Shown: piece by piece, positions 40,795 to 52,300 of the stretch
How positions within the stretch are numbered: the stretch's first letter is position 1
How the letters are laid out: each line of letters begins with the position of its first letter
NCBI RefSeq assembly: GCF_027942865.1
Contig: NC_134510.1
Coordinates: 37,565,663 to 37,629,662 of the forward strand
Length of the DNA stretch: 64,000 bases
Direction: 5' to 3'
From: Odontesthes bonariensis
Lineage: Eukaryota > Chordata > Actinopteri > Atheriniformes > Atherinopsidae
Made by a program: the position numbers and the translations under genes
Notes under the pieces: model-generated
Databases searched by the model: none
What the model saw: only the letters and a program-made list of their open reading frames with translations
Told to the model about the DNA's origin: nothing

Positions 40795-43545
40795 ATCCCA
40801 GCCATACGGCATCCCAAAGACGTGATTCAAAGTTTATATGTGATAGGAAACACTCAACTGGCAGTAGCTTGGCACCCATCAAAATTTCTTCAGAAATTTT
40901 CTTGTTGCAAGCTGATCAGTCATACTCTGGCAGCTTTTTGTGTATTCTCCATAATCATGTTGAGTTATGCATCACCACAGTAATTTACTTCATGGACTTC
41001 CTTGAAGAATAACCACGAACTGCAGAAACTTTTTTTTTTTTTTTAATGCGCTGATTAAGAGGAAAAGGTTGCTGGTGCCAAATGACTTGCATTCCTCCCC
41101 AAACAGGATGCCAACCAGGATGCATTTCTTAGGCCGTCCAACCTGTTCAACAGGAAGTCTGTGAGCTCGAGCAGATCAGATGCTGAGCTGCCAGCTTGTT
41201 CAGTGAAATGCTTTCTGTGTCGGCACATCCAGAATGCAACATCAAAGCAGTAGTGTTAACATTTAAATCAGAATAACTGCAGATTCCTATTTTAAATGAG
41301 CAGCGTACTGGTTTAGACTAATGTTTCAGGACTATGGAATAACAGCTATTATTTATGGGCATTTTTATCTTATCTAATGAAGAGGAAGAGCTGGGCGCTG
41401 TGGTTTTTAAAGATAAGAGTCCCGTGAAATAAAAATAGTTTCAGCAGAGCACCTAATTTTGGAGAAAATGTTCGTTTTAACAGCTAATTTTACTGCTATA
41501 AACCCAGAAAATACTTTTTTTATACCAGCTCAGTACTGCTGGATGCTGAGTCAGCACCAACATCTTTCCTGAACCTCGTGATGTTTTCCTTTGGGGTTCA
41601 TTTTGATGGCTTGATTTCTTGGAAATGGCAAGGCAAGGCAAGGCAATTTTATTTGTAGAGCACAATTCGCACACAAAGCAATTCTAAGTGCTTTACAGCT
41701 ACATAAAATCACAAGAAGGCAATAAAATCATTTTTTTTAAAAACCCATAAAATCTGCATAGTTGTGGTAGGACACATTATAGCTGCGTATTAGCTGGCCT
41801 AATGTTAGCATGTACCAGTGGCGGCTCCTGACATTTTTTTTAGGTAGTGCAATTTCCCCCCGTCATGTCCATAAGTACCATAAAAGTCCATAGAACTGAG
41901 GTATATTTGTCTAGGTAGCAAGACCATTTCCCTAACTTGTTTGTGCCTATAAATTCAGATATCAGATGTCAATTTTAGGCAATATCTCTTTTGTCCACCA
42001 GATGGCAACACTGAACTAGTTAAAAGTGTCAAACTAGGGAAGTTACATTGTGAAACCTTCAAAGCACAACATTTGCCAGTTAATAATTTGCCAATCAATT
42101 AATATTACACCTTAACCATTATTTATTTTTTTTCCTCATATTGTTCCAGGATTCTATGAAATAAGTAAACACATTAGCTCTTAATGATAAGATTAATTAC
42201 ATTTTCATTCTATAGAATGTAATTAAAATTACAGCATATAAATCCAAGTTTATTGAAGTTTTGGAAAATATGACTTAGAAAAGCATAACCAATTGTCAAA
42301 CATGGTTAAGTGCAGCTTACTTATGTGAGATTTCTCTCTTTTTTAAACATAATACTGCACCATTAACAATGAATGTGTCATTATACATTCTGCTATTATT
42401 GTCAACATTATATAAAAGATTTAAATCATTACAAGTCAATGACTGAGCACAAAAGGCTAAGTTATTTAGGTACATCAAATACTACCTCGAAAAATACCAG
42501 GGTTGGTGGAGCCCTCGGTTTCATCGTTGCCTTGCAAGGCTACCTCATGTTCATGGTCCCGCGCAACAGACATATGACGAAAGCACATCGTTTGTGCGAG
42601 CATATAAACCCTAATAGAAAATGTATTGGGAGCATGATTTTTGAAAAAAAAACTGACGTACCATTCATGTCAATGGGAGATTTCTGGTGCAAATTCGACC
42701 CTGACAGAAATCGCCCCAAATGGGCGTGGCAACACCAGGCGCAACCTTAATCTGATTGGACAATGACATATACAACCAGTTTGCCTGCAGTAGATCAGTC
42801 CCGCCTTAGCAACTAGATTAAAAAAAAAAAAAACTCTGTTTTTGGTAGTGCGTCGCACAAATCGCCCCTATGAAGGAACCGCCGCTGGTCTCAGACCAAA
42901 TGGTTATGACCTGTGGGGGTCAATCCTGGGACCCCTATTGTTCAATCTGTACATGCTAACATTAGGCCAGCTAATATGGAGCTATAATGTGTCCTACCAC
43001 AACTACGCAGATTTTGTGGTTTTTAAAACAAAACATTTTATTGCCTTCTTGTGGTTTTATGTAGCTGTAAAGCACTTTGAATTGCCTTGTGTATGAATGT
43101 TAACACTACTGCTTTGATGTTGCATTCTGGATGTGCCGACACATTTCTCTGCTCACAGAAAGCATTTTACTGAACAAGCTGGCAGCTCAGCATCTGATCT
43201 GCTCGAGCTCACAGACTTCCTGTTGAACAGGTTGGACGGCCTAAGAAATGCATCCTGGTTGGCATCCTGTTTGGGGAGGAATGCAAGTCATTTGGCACCA
43301 GCGACCTTTTCCTCTGAATCAGTGGTTATTCTTCAAGGAAGTCCATGAAGTAAATTACTGTGGTGATGCATAACTCAACATGATTATGGAGAATACACAA
43401 AAAGCTGCCAGAGTATGACTGATCAGCTTGCAATAAGAAAATTTCTGAAGAAATTTTGATGGGTGCCAAGCTGCTGCCAGTTGAGTGTTTCCTATCACAT
43501 ATAAACTTTGAATCACGTCTTTGTGATGTCGTATGGCTGAGTTAT
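40795..43545. repeat. Large inverted duplication around a hAT element
   Basis: Left arm (40795-41255 and 41636-41815) is the reverse complement of the right arm (about 42951-43540): shared blocks include the aacactcaactggcagtagc, gatgcataactcaacatgat and gttaacactactgctttgatg regions. The left arm has an extra 380 bases (41256-41635). The centre is the hAT copy at 41816-42887. The right arm contains an L2-type fragment (42900-43090; SILGPLLFNLYMLTLGQL in the plus frame) whose reverse is at 41636-41815. Confidence 0.85.
41816..42887. mobile_element. Non-autonomous hAT, copy 2, opposite orientation
   Basis: Ends CAGTGGCGGCTCCTGAC and (right) GGAACCGCCGCTG; inverted relative to 38468-39777 and about 1.07 kb. 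The flanks GCATGTAC and GTCTCAGA do not match, so there is no target duplication. The element lies exactly at the junction of the two inverted arms. Confidence 0.85.
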
Positions 43546-43689
43546 GAGGCCTCCAAAATAGGCCAGTTTTTGGCATTTGGCGAAAAAAGTGCCTTCTCTT
43601 TCTCTCCTTATGTCCTTGAGTTTTAATACTGATGCGTATGCCTGGAACAAACCCTTTAGTTACGTTGAAGTTGAGTCTCCTGTCACATA

Positions 43690-46600
43690 TAAACTTTGAA
43701 TGATGTCTATGAGGTTCTAGAATGCGCTGCTGAGGGTGGCAGCATGTTGGAGTAGCTCTGTACCTCACATTGAGATTTTTCTTTTTCTCTAAATTTCATT
43801 CCTGTTATTTCTTGGAAGAAATTGCATTTTTTGGACAACTGTTCCTTCCTGCCTTGGATGCTGTGCAGCTGGATTGATTTTTCCCAATACTTTTGTATAT
43901 TTTACTCTTTTGTCATGATGCATCACCATAGCAACAAGGTGGTTTACAACAGGGAGCAGCTGAATAACATTGGAAAAGCAGAAATAATTCGACAACTGAA
44001 GCCAGATTTCCCACTGGAATTGAAAAGGAGGCGTCGTGGATGCAGAGCAGGAGCAAAGAGGAGAGAAAGAAAGAAGAAGTTCAAACCATCTCTGCCATCC
44101 TGCATCATGGGAAATGTAAGATCGTTAGCTAACAAGTTGGATGAACTTTTAGCCTTGATAAGGACTCAGCAAGAATATCGGGAATGTAGCATTATGTGTT
44201 TTACTGAGACATGGCTACAGGATCATATACCCGACTCCAGCGTCTCTCTGCCGGGCTTCCTGACTGTACGAGCAGATCGAGATATAAAGAGTAGCAGGAA
44301 AAGGAAAGGGGGTGGATTGGCAGTGCTTGTCAACAACAGATGGTGTCACCCAGGACATGTTACTGTGAAGAGTTGTCTCTGCAGTCCTGACATTGAACTA
44401 TTGGCAGTAAGTTTTCGTCCATATTATTTGCCAAGAGAGTTCACCAGTGTTGTTTTGGTGGCTGTTTACATTCCACCCTCAGCTGTTGCCGACACTGCAT
44501 GTGATGTCATCAGTTCCGTTGTTGCTAAGATACAGACACAACACCCCAATTCTTTTGTGGCAATATCTGGTGATTTTAATCATGCCTCACTCTCTACTAC
44601 ACTGCCAACTTTTCAACAGTTTGTCAGCTGCTCTACCAGAGAAAACAAGACATTGGATTTGTTTTACACAAATGTCAAGGATTCATACATTTCCAAATCA
44701 AGACCTCCCCTGGGAAAATCAGATCACAACCTTGTTTTTCTCTGTTCAGCATATAAACCCCTTGTCCAGAGACTACCTGTCACAAAAAGGACTGTTAGAA
44801 AGTGGTCACATGAAGCTGAAGAAGCCTTACAGGGTTGTTTTGATGCAACCGATTGGATTTCTCTTTGTAAGCCACATGGAGAGGACATTAATGCCATGAC
44901 TGAGTGTGTGACTGACTATATAAACTTCTGTGTGGACAACACCATCCCCACCAGAACAGTGAGATGCTTCCCTAATAACAAACCCTGGATCACCAGTGAG
45001 CTAAAGGAACTATTGAACAAGAAAAAAAGAGCCTTTAGGGAGCGAGACAGGGAGTTACTGAGGAGTATACAGAAGCAGCTCAAAGTCAAGATCAGAGAGA
45101 GCAAGGAGGTGTATAGAAAGAAGCTTGAGAGTAAACTGCAGAGGAACAATATCAGAGATGTGTGGTCAGGAATGAAGAAGATCACAGGCCTCAAGCAGAG
45201 GGAGGATCGGATGGATGGAAGTCTGGACAGAGCAAATGAGCTGAACACATTCTTCAACAGGTTCAGTTCAGGAACAAGCTCACCATCCTCCCCTCCTGTT
45301 CCCAGCCAAAGAGACATCCCACCCTCCTCTGACCCACAGCTTTCCTGTAACATCTCCACCTCCACCTCAGTCATGGATTCTTCTGCTTCCACTAGTTTGT
45401 CTTCAACCCAATCAGGAGATGCTGCTGTCCCCTTTGCCTCCCTCTCCCACTTTTCTGTTTCTAGAAGTCAGGTGAAGAGGCAGTTGGAAAGACTGAACCG
45501 GAACAAGGCTGCAGGTCCAGATGGTGTCAGCCCCCGAGTCCTGAAGGCCTGTGCAGAGCAGCTCTGTGGGATTCTGCAACACCTTTTCAACCTTAGCTTG
45601 ACCCAAGAGAAGGTACCACTGTTGTGGAAGACATCCTGTCTGGTTCCGGTACCAAAGAAAACTCACCCCTCAGACATCAATGATTACAGACCTGTTGCCC
45701 TGACATCCCACATCATGAAGGTCCTGGAGAGACTCCTGTTGACCCACCTGTGTAAGCAAACCAGCACATATCAAGACCCCCTGCAGTTTGCTTATCGCCA
45801 TGGAGTTGGAGTTGAAGACGCTATCATACACCTGCTTCAACAAACCCACTGTCATCTGGACAAAGCAGGCAGCACTGTGAGGATCATGTTCTTTGATTTC
45901 TCCAGTGCATTTAACACAATCCAGCCTGATCTGCTTTGTCTGAAACTCCAGAAGACTCAGGTGGAGGCCTCAACAATCACCTGGATTAATGACTACCTGA
46001 CAAACAGACCACAGTTTGTCAGACTGAAGAATTGTGTGTCTAACCAGGTGATCAGCAGCACAGGAGCACCACAGGGGACTGTACTCTCACCATTCCTTTT
46101 CACTCTGTACACTTCAGACTTCCAGTACAAATCAGACTCCTGTCATCTACAGAAATATTCAGATGACTCTGCAGTTGTCGGGTGTATCAGAGATGGACAG
46201 GAAGCTGAGTACAGAGAGCTGGTGGACCGCTTTGTGGCATGGTGTGGGAACAATCATCTCATCTTGAATGTTAACAAAACAAAGGAGATGATTGTAGATT
46301 TCAGGAGAAACAGGGTCAGATCAAACCCTGTTTCCATCATGGGAGAAGAAGTGGAGGTGGTTGAGGAATATAAATACCTTGGTGTTCATCTGGACAACAG
46401 ACTGGACTGGAGACACAACAGTGAAGCCATCTACAAGAAAGGACAGAGCAGACTGTACTTCTTGAGGAAGCTAAGGTTCTTCAAGGTTTGCAACAAGATG
46501 TTGCAGATCTTCTACAAGTCTGTTGTTGAGAGCGTCATTTCCTCTTGCGTCATCTGTTGGGGCAGCAGCATCAGAACCAGGGACCTAAAAAGACTCAACA

Positions 46601-46915
46601 ACCTGATAAGGAAGGGTGGTTCTGTTCTGGGGACGACTGTGGAACCTCTGGAGACAATAATGCAAAGAAGGATTTTGCATAAAATCAAGAGAATTATGGA
46701 CAACCCTGAACATCCTCTCCATGAGACTGTTATCAGAAAACAGAGTCTCATCAGTCAAAGGCTTCTTCAGTTTGGATGCAAAACGGACCGCTACAGGAAA
46801 TCTTTCCTGCCCACAGCCATCAGCATCTATAATAACTCTTTGATTTAATTGAGCTACATCAACATTTAATTTCCCTCTGGGATAAATAAAGTATTTTTGA
46901 ATTGAATTGAATTGA
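43690..46915 (+). mobile_element. L2/Rex1-type LINE, apparently near full length
   Basis: The 5' part begins around 43695 after host sequence tttgaatgatgtc; the 3' end is gggataaataaagtatttttgaattgaattgaattgaa, a short tandem tail usual for this clade. Immediately after it the host sequence resumes as tgatgccgtatggctg, matching the uninterrupted host copy at 43527. Carries the long ORF at 43822-46848. Confidence 0.88.
43822..46848 (+). CDS. LINE endonuclease/reverse transcriptase polyprotein, uninterrupted
   Basis: 1008 codons without a stop; the likely functional start may be the MMHHHSN at 43915. Order: a basic region (ELKRRRRGCRAGAKRRERKK); an APE-type endonuclease with GNVRSLANK, FTETWL, AVYIPP, ISGDFNH and GKSDHN; a coiled, charged linker (NKKKRAFRERDRELLRSIQK); then RT with NKAAGPDGVSPRVLK, DYRPVALTSH, FDFSSAFNTI (motif A), TGAPQGTVLSPFLFTLYTSD (motif B) and KYSDDSAVVG (motif C). 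A NKTKEMIVDFRR thumb region and a C-terminal part ending FLPTAISIYNN follow. All catalytic aspartates visible in the endonuclease and RT motifs are present. No separate ORF1 was found. The clade (CR1/L2/Rex1 superfamily) is inferred from motif resemblance. Confidence 0.9.
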   Translation: MHFLDNCSFLPWMLCSWIDFSQYFCIFYSFVMMHHHSNKVVYNREQLNNIGKAEIIRQLKPDFPLELKRRRRGCRAGAKRRERKKKFKPSLPSCIMGNVRSLANKLDELLALIRTQQEYRECSIMCFTETWLQDHIPDSSVSLPGFLTVRADRDIKSSRKRKGGGLAVLVNNRWCHPGHVTVKSCLCSPDIELLAVSFRPYYLPREFTSVVLVAVYIPPSAVADTACDVISSVVAKIQTQHPNSFVAISGDFNHASLSTTLPTFQQFVSCSTRENKTLDLFYTNVKDSYISKSRPPLGKSDHNLVFLCSAYKPLVQRLPVTKRTVRKWSHEAEEALQGCFDATDWISLCKPHGEDINAMTECVTDYINFCVDNTIPTRTVRCFPNNKPWITSELKELLNKKKRAFRERDRELLRSIQKQLKVKIRESKEVYRKKLESKLQRNNIRDVWSGMKKITGLKQREDRMDGSLDRANELNTFFNRFSSGTSSPSSPPVPSQRDIPPSSDPQLSCNISTSTSVMDSSASTSLSSTQSGDAAVPFASLSHFSVSRSQVKRQLERLNRNKAAGPDGVSPRVLKACAEQLCGILQHLFNLSLTQEKVPLLWKTSCLVPVPKKTHPSDINDYRPVALTSHIMKVLERLLLTHLCKQTSTYQDPLQFAYRHGVGVEDAIIHLLQQTHCHLDKAGSTVRIMFFDFSSAFNTIQPDLLCLKLQKTQVEASTITWINDYLTNRPQFVRLKNCVSNQVISSTGAPQGTVLSPFLFTLYTSDFQYKSDSCHLQKYSDDSAVVGCIRDGQEAEYRELVDRFVAWCGNNHLILNVNKTKEMIVDFRRNRVRSNPVSIMGEEVEVVEEYKYLGVHLDNRLDWRHNSEAIYKKGQSRLYFLRKLRFFKVCNKMLQIFYKSVVESVISSCVICWGSSIRTRDLKRLNNLIRKGGSVLGTTVEPLETIMQRRILHKIKRIMDNPEHPLHETVIRKQSLISQRLLQFGCKTDRYRKSFLPTAISIYNNSLI

Positions 46916-46917
46916 AT

Positions 46918-48035
46918 GTGATGCCGTATGGCTGGGTTATGAGGCCTTTGAAATCGGCCTCATAACTTTTGCGCAAACTGTTAAAAACTTCCCTATTTTT
47001 TGATTTTCAATGCATTTCCCCATTGACAATTTTCCCACCTTTTCCCATTTTGCCGGAATTCCTTTCAACTAATGAGAGCCAAAAGTCATAACACACCAAT
47101 CGAGGTCGTTGTGCACGTGGCGGTGTGCTTTTTATGCCAGTCGGACCATCGGTCCTAGACTAGTAGCGCGCTGAAATTCACGACAGAAACAGGAGAATAA
47201 TAAGAGTCTGGTACAAGAGTAGTATGTTTGCCTAATGCCTTACTGTTATGGCCCTTACTTTGGGATATAACATTGGATGTTTTTGGGATGCTTTAAACCA
47301 AATTCAAACCTCTGCGAGGCCCAAAATTCAATGAGAAAATCGATTGAAAAGCACTTAACGAGCCCCAAAATGCATTTTGAAAATGCCATAGAAGCTGTAT
47401 TTTAAACAGGACCTTCATCAAAATGACATAGCTTTCTACAGCACACCCGTCTTCTCCATTTTGGGACTCGCAGAGGTGCAAAATTCAATGGGAAAATCGA
47501 TTGAAAAGCACTTAACGAGCCCCAAAATGCATTTTGGGATGCTTTAAACTGTCAGATTATGATAATTGTATTATATATGTATTATTCATTTCCATGCAGA
47601 AATGAGAAAAAAGATGAACGAATGAAGCATCATAAGCTCAATATTATCACTGTAACTTTATTGGTTAAATGTAATAATCCACACCTGAACCGGTTTACGC
47701 ACTTCTCGGCATAACACCGTCACCCAGCCAGCATGGTGCAAACCGGAACTGTTTGCATAAGGCGTGTTTACTGGTGAGCACACACGGCTGATTTTTACCT
47801 GCAGCACCCTCAGACAGGTTTCTTAGAGGAAGTTAGAGTAGACCGATTCCACTTTTCTTATCCACCTGCCATCAACCCAAACTCCCCTACAGACGGTTTA
47901 AGCAGCAGATCTGTTGTAATTCTTCACTCCAAACATTTAGCTGAGCCGCTTTCAGGGTCCTGGCTCAGTTTTTAGGGACTTTCATTGTTTTTTTTTCCCA
48001 CTTTATTTATTGGTTTTCACAATTTAATTTATAAG
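46918..48035. other. No gene; one local direct duplication
   Basis: Includes a 62-base sequence (aaattcaatg.gaaaatcgattg to ccccaaaatgcattttg) at 47321-47382 repeated at about 47479-47540. The rest is unrecognised. Confidence 0.5.
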
Positions 48036-48039
48036 ACAT

Positions 48040-48235
48040 ACAGAAATATAAGAACATAATAACTGAAATTATTATTAGGACGTCGTAGAGCCAGTCTAAT
48101 CTTTTCTAGCTTCAAGAGTTGTAGCGTATCTCTAACCCAATGTTTGTCGGAGGGTGGAGCAGCCTGCTTCCAATTAAGTAAAATCATTCTTCTCGCTATG
48201 AGGGTGACAAAAGCACGAGAAGATAGTATCGTTGG
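48040..48235 (-). pseudogene. L1-type LINE ORF2 C-terminal fragment
   Basis: Minus-strand reading gives TLIARRMILLNWKQ, APPSDKHWVRDTL and QLLKLEKIRLALRR, the conserved far C-terminus of L1/Tx1-type ORF2 in fish. About 60 codons only; no RT or endonuclease left. Confidence 0.6.
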
Positions 48236-49005
48236 TATTGGGTATTGATCGATACTTAAGTTTCAGTTTCTCTTCTGTACAACTCCAGGGGCCTCATGTA
48301 CAAAGACTTACATGGATATATTTTTTTTTATTTTAGGCCTTCCTGTTAGCACTTTGGTCAGCTGCTATTGTTGTTTTAAAAGTGCATTATAAATAAACTT
48401 TGACTTGACTTGATATCCTACTGAAAAATGGCGTACGATCAAACCCAAACGCCCTCCAATGCACAGAAACATCCGGATGTATGAATCTGTGCGTGAATCC
48501 AAGCAAATTTCCTTTGTACGTCCCAATCAACGTGGAATTGAGCGCACGTCGGAGCACCCGACTCCTCCCTGTCCACGCCCCTACATAAAAATATGCACTT
48601 TATTTGCACAACTTACTTAGTACATTTCAAATTAAAAAAAAACAAACGAGTTTGTTAATTGCAAAATGCAGATTAGCACCCCAAACGGGAAATTTAAGTT
48701 TTCTATAAACATTTGAGTTCCTTAATAAAAGTATTTTTATTTGCCTGAAATCTTTGTCCTGTGTTTTATTATCATCATAAACATGATTAGAGGAAAACTT
48801 AAAATTTAATTAAATAATCATCAAAATTCAAGTTTTCATGCAAGTTTGTATATTGATGATGCATTCACTTAATTATGATTCATTGCTCTCCCCTACACAA
48901 AAGTAGATGGTAGTAGTAAAAAGTATCGGCAATACTGGCCCTGTATTTACTTAATATTGGATCGATACCAAATTTTGCAGTATCGAACAGCCCTAGAATC
49001 CACAA
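48236..49005. repeat. GTATCGATAC-ended repeat and Harbinger-like MITE end
   Basis: gtattgatcgatacttaag at the left and aatattggatcgataccaaattttgcagtatcg at the right suggest inverted ends of one element. Within it, ggggcctcatgtacaaagac (48288) resembles the Harbinger end at 20276. An L2-type tail (aataaactttgacttgacttg) lies at about 48392-48412. No coding. Confidence 0.4.
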
Positions 49006-49291
49006 CAACTGGAGCACATTGCACAAAACCAGCTGTTGAAACTACACAGAAGCGGAGACCATCATGCATCTGTCCCATTCCCAGGTTTAGTGGAGCTGTT
49101 CCCGACCCACTGGACCTCTTGATTTACATCTTAAACTTATTGTGCACCCTTACTACTGAAAAAGAAAAAAAAGAAAAATACTGTCGAGATGACCACATCT
49201 AAATGATTTACATCGTCTTTTGTGCAAGAATTAGTCTCGTTTCACAAACCGATAACTACAGCTCGAATGAATTATTCTGCGTTAGTTCTGC

Positions 49292-49297
49292 TTTATT
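49292..49297 (-). promoter_or_regulatory. Candidate polyadenylation signal of tspan13
   Basis: AATAAA on the minus strand, 15 bases past the stop codon. If used, the 3' UTR would be only about 30-40 bases; a more distal signal is possible. Confidence 0.4.
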
Positions 49298-49311
49298 TTG
49301 ATAAGGAGTGG

Positions 49312-52300
49312 TTACAGAAAAGCTCCAGGGTTTGATCGAGGATCTTTCAGGTTTCTGTATCTGTGCGTGAGCCAAACTCCGAGGATCTGAAATGAGCAAG
49401 AAAACGAGCAGGGTGTCAGTTTAGGAGGAGAAAAAACAAAAACAAAAAACACATCCGCCGTGTTGCCATGACATCCAACCAACCTCTGTGAAACTGAAGA
49501 AGAGGCCGATGCCGCCCACGAACTGCAGCACCTCCCCGGCGTACTGCTGCAGGATGTTTGAACAGGTGACACAAGACGGTGGGTTGGTGAAGCATTGCTA
49601 AAGAAGTGAGAGGAGTTGAAGAGGAAGCATTAAGGTGCTGCAGGGAGAAAAAGAAGAGAAAGGCTGTGTTTGAAACTGCCTACTTCTCCTCCTAACTTTA
49701 ACTTTTTTTAAGTTCCCGGATGCATACTAGATTCTCTGAAATGTTGGGTAGCCTATGCATCATGAGGTTACTACTCATACTCAAACTACCCAAGATGCAA
49801 CAAGCTAGCTACAACGAGGGTAGGTTCACTTCCTGTTTTCAAAACAAAAGCACCAATTGTATGGTAATGGCTTTCCCTGTGATAAAAGGCAACGGGTATT
49901 TTATTTTGTGAAAATAACAGGAAGTGCGTTGCTCACTGCGGCTAGCTTTAGTAGCTCCGAATTCGTCTGAACAAAATTGTAAACAGCCGGTATTTTGTCA
50001 GGTTTTCAACACGTTGGGGATATAAACGACTACTTTCTCACCTGAAAATGTTTCAAATGTTGCTAAAGTTTACAGAGTTTAGAGCTTAAGAGAAATCAGC
50101 TTCAGGCCAGCTGATTTCGGCTCAGGTAGGGGCGAAATGCATTGTGGGTAAACGCTCTGCATACCGTCTGATCGATCAGTATGCAGTATGTAGTAGGCGG
50201 TTTCAAACACAGAAACACTTTTGCGGTCTCACTCACGGCAGGACAGGAGCCGTTGTTGTTCACATAAGAGAAGCCGCAGCAGTTGAGCGTCTTCTCGACA
50301 TCCTGCTGAGTGGCCTCAGACTTATTCCATCCAACCTCCAGCAGCTGGCTCTGCAGGTTCAACATCACAGCAACATTACGTGTTTATACGAGTAGAATTC
50401 ATGTTTGTATCAACCTGATGCATTCAATGTTTCAGGAGTCTGAAAAAAAAAAAAAAAAAAAAAAAAAAACTAAAGAGATACTCATTGAGCCACATGCGGC
50501 TTGCACAGTAGCTTATAACAATATGGTAACAATAACGATACATTCTTTCAAATAACATAGCGAATACTGCACAGTATTAAGTATTTTTATTAAGTACACT
50601 GGAAAAAATGCCCCTCCAAAATTAAGTAAAAACAACAACAAATAAAAGACGTTTTTGCTTGAAATAAGCAAATAAATCTGCCAATGGAACTAGTGAAAAT
50701 CGGCTTGTCAAGATTTCTTGAAATAAGATGTGATATTTAGGACTTTTGAGATAAAAGTGATCTTGAAATAAGCTTAAAAACCTCTTCAAATGTAAAAAAA
50801 AAAAGCTTGTTTCATATGATATGTGACTCAAAACAATTTGTTTAAGACTTTTTCACTTAACAAGATATTCAAGATGTATTGTCTTCAAACCAGTCCCTAT
50901 ATCTGGCTGAAATAGTACTTGTTAGGCAGTTGTGTCTTATATTAAGTGTAATGAGATATTTTGACTAGAAATGAGACAAATCTACTTGTAAGACTGATTT
51001 TTTCCAGTGTATTAATTAAGGCTTAATGGTGTTTCCTAAAGGGGGCAACGCAAACCTGTTAAACCTGGCAACGCAGCCCGCTTAAACCACCGTCACACTT
51101 GACCGAAGAGCACGCTAGCTCCTTTAGCCAGCGCGAGATGCAGGCACAATGGATCGGTTTTTAATTTAAAAAAAAAAAAAGGGCAAAAACCAGCACAAAA
51201 ACCATGCTCATCCTGAATGTCTCACTATAGCCCCTTTCACACTGACGAATAACCCGCGAATTTAGCGTGTCCGCTGTTGCGTTCACACTGGCGACCCGGG
51301 CTGCCGTGTCAACTCGACTTTCGACCCGCGTCGGACCCTAGTCTTTTTGCCGAGCCGAGTTTGGTGTGAACGGAATCGACGCGGGTTGGACGTGGCGTGA
51401 GGAGTTTAAAAGACAGAATGGACAGCTGATTCAGAACAACAGCGACAGGTGAGGACAAGTTTTACTCTGTTTTAGCCTACATCAAGTTGGAGACATTTTT
51501 TTTTTAATATGGCCAACTGGGGAGACAAGGAGGTCCGCGAGCTCCTCAGCCTCCGAGCAGAGGACGTTATTTACCGCCACATTTCGGGGACTATAGTGCT
51601 CTTGTATTCTCCGCATATGTTCTTCGGCGGCATCCCACGTTGTAACCATCCACACCCCGTAAAATAACATCTCCATGAACTGCATATACAATTGCAAAAA
51701 CTAGTCCTCATGGTGTATTTAACCCTACCTCCGACGCATGGCTTGTGCCTACGTCATTGTACACGCCCAGCATTTTATGCGTTTCGTGTGACGCTCTGCC
51801 ACTAGGCAACGCCCCCTGAACTCGGCTTCAGGCGACACGGGTCACCAACACGCCAAGCGTTCACATTGCTCGACGCGGGTCGAAGGTGCAATTTGGACCC
51901 GCTAAGGTAGCGGGTCGCAGTGTGAAAGGGGCTCATGATTACAACAACAAACTACAAATACAACATGAAGAAAGTCGAGGACATGCACGCCAGCTTCCGC
52001 TCATCCCAGTATTGAGGTAAATGTGGTCTGAATTGAAAATGTATTGGCTGTGTTGTTTCTTTTTTATATGTAGAAATGCATATTTGCTAAAGGGGACTTT
52101 AGTATGTTGTGGTAAAAGTGGCCCTTCCCATTGATTTAACTCTGCCAATGTGGCTCTGGGGAAAAAAAATAAAAAATTGTGAGTATCACTGCCTGCTGTG
52201 CAGACCGAGCAGCAAACACCTTAACAGGCGCGGCTGTCTGCAGGCGGCAGCAGGCAGTGATACGAAGGGAGAGAAAATAGGGCCAAGCGATTGTGAGGTC

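Noticed and set aside
40624..40983. ORFs rich in I/Y repeats
   Set aside because: Direct translations of the AT/ATCT microsatellite.
44916..45392. 158-codon minus-strand ORF in the LINE
   Set aside because: Shadow of the plus-strand endonuclease/RT ORF.
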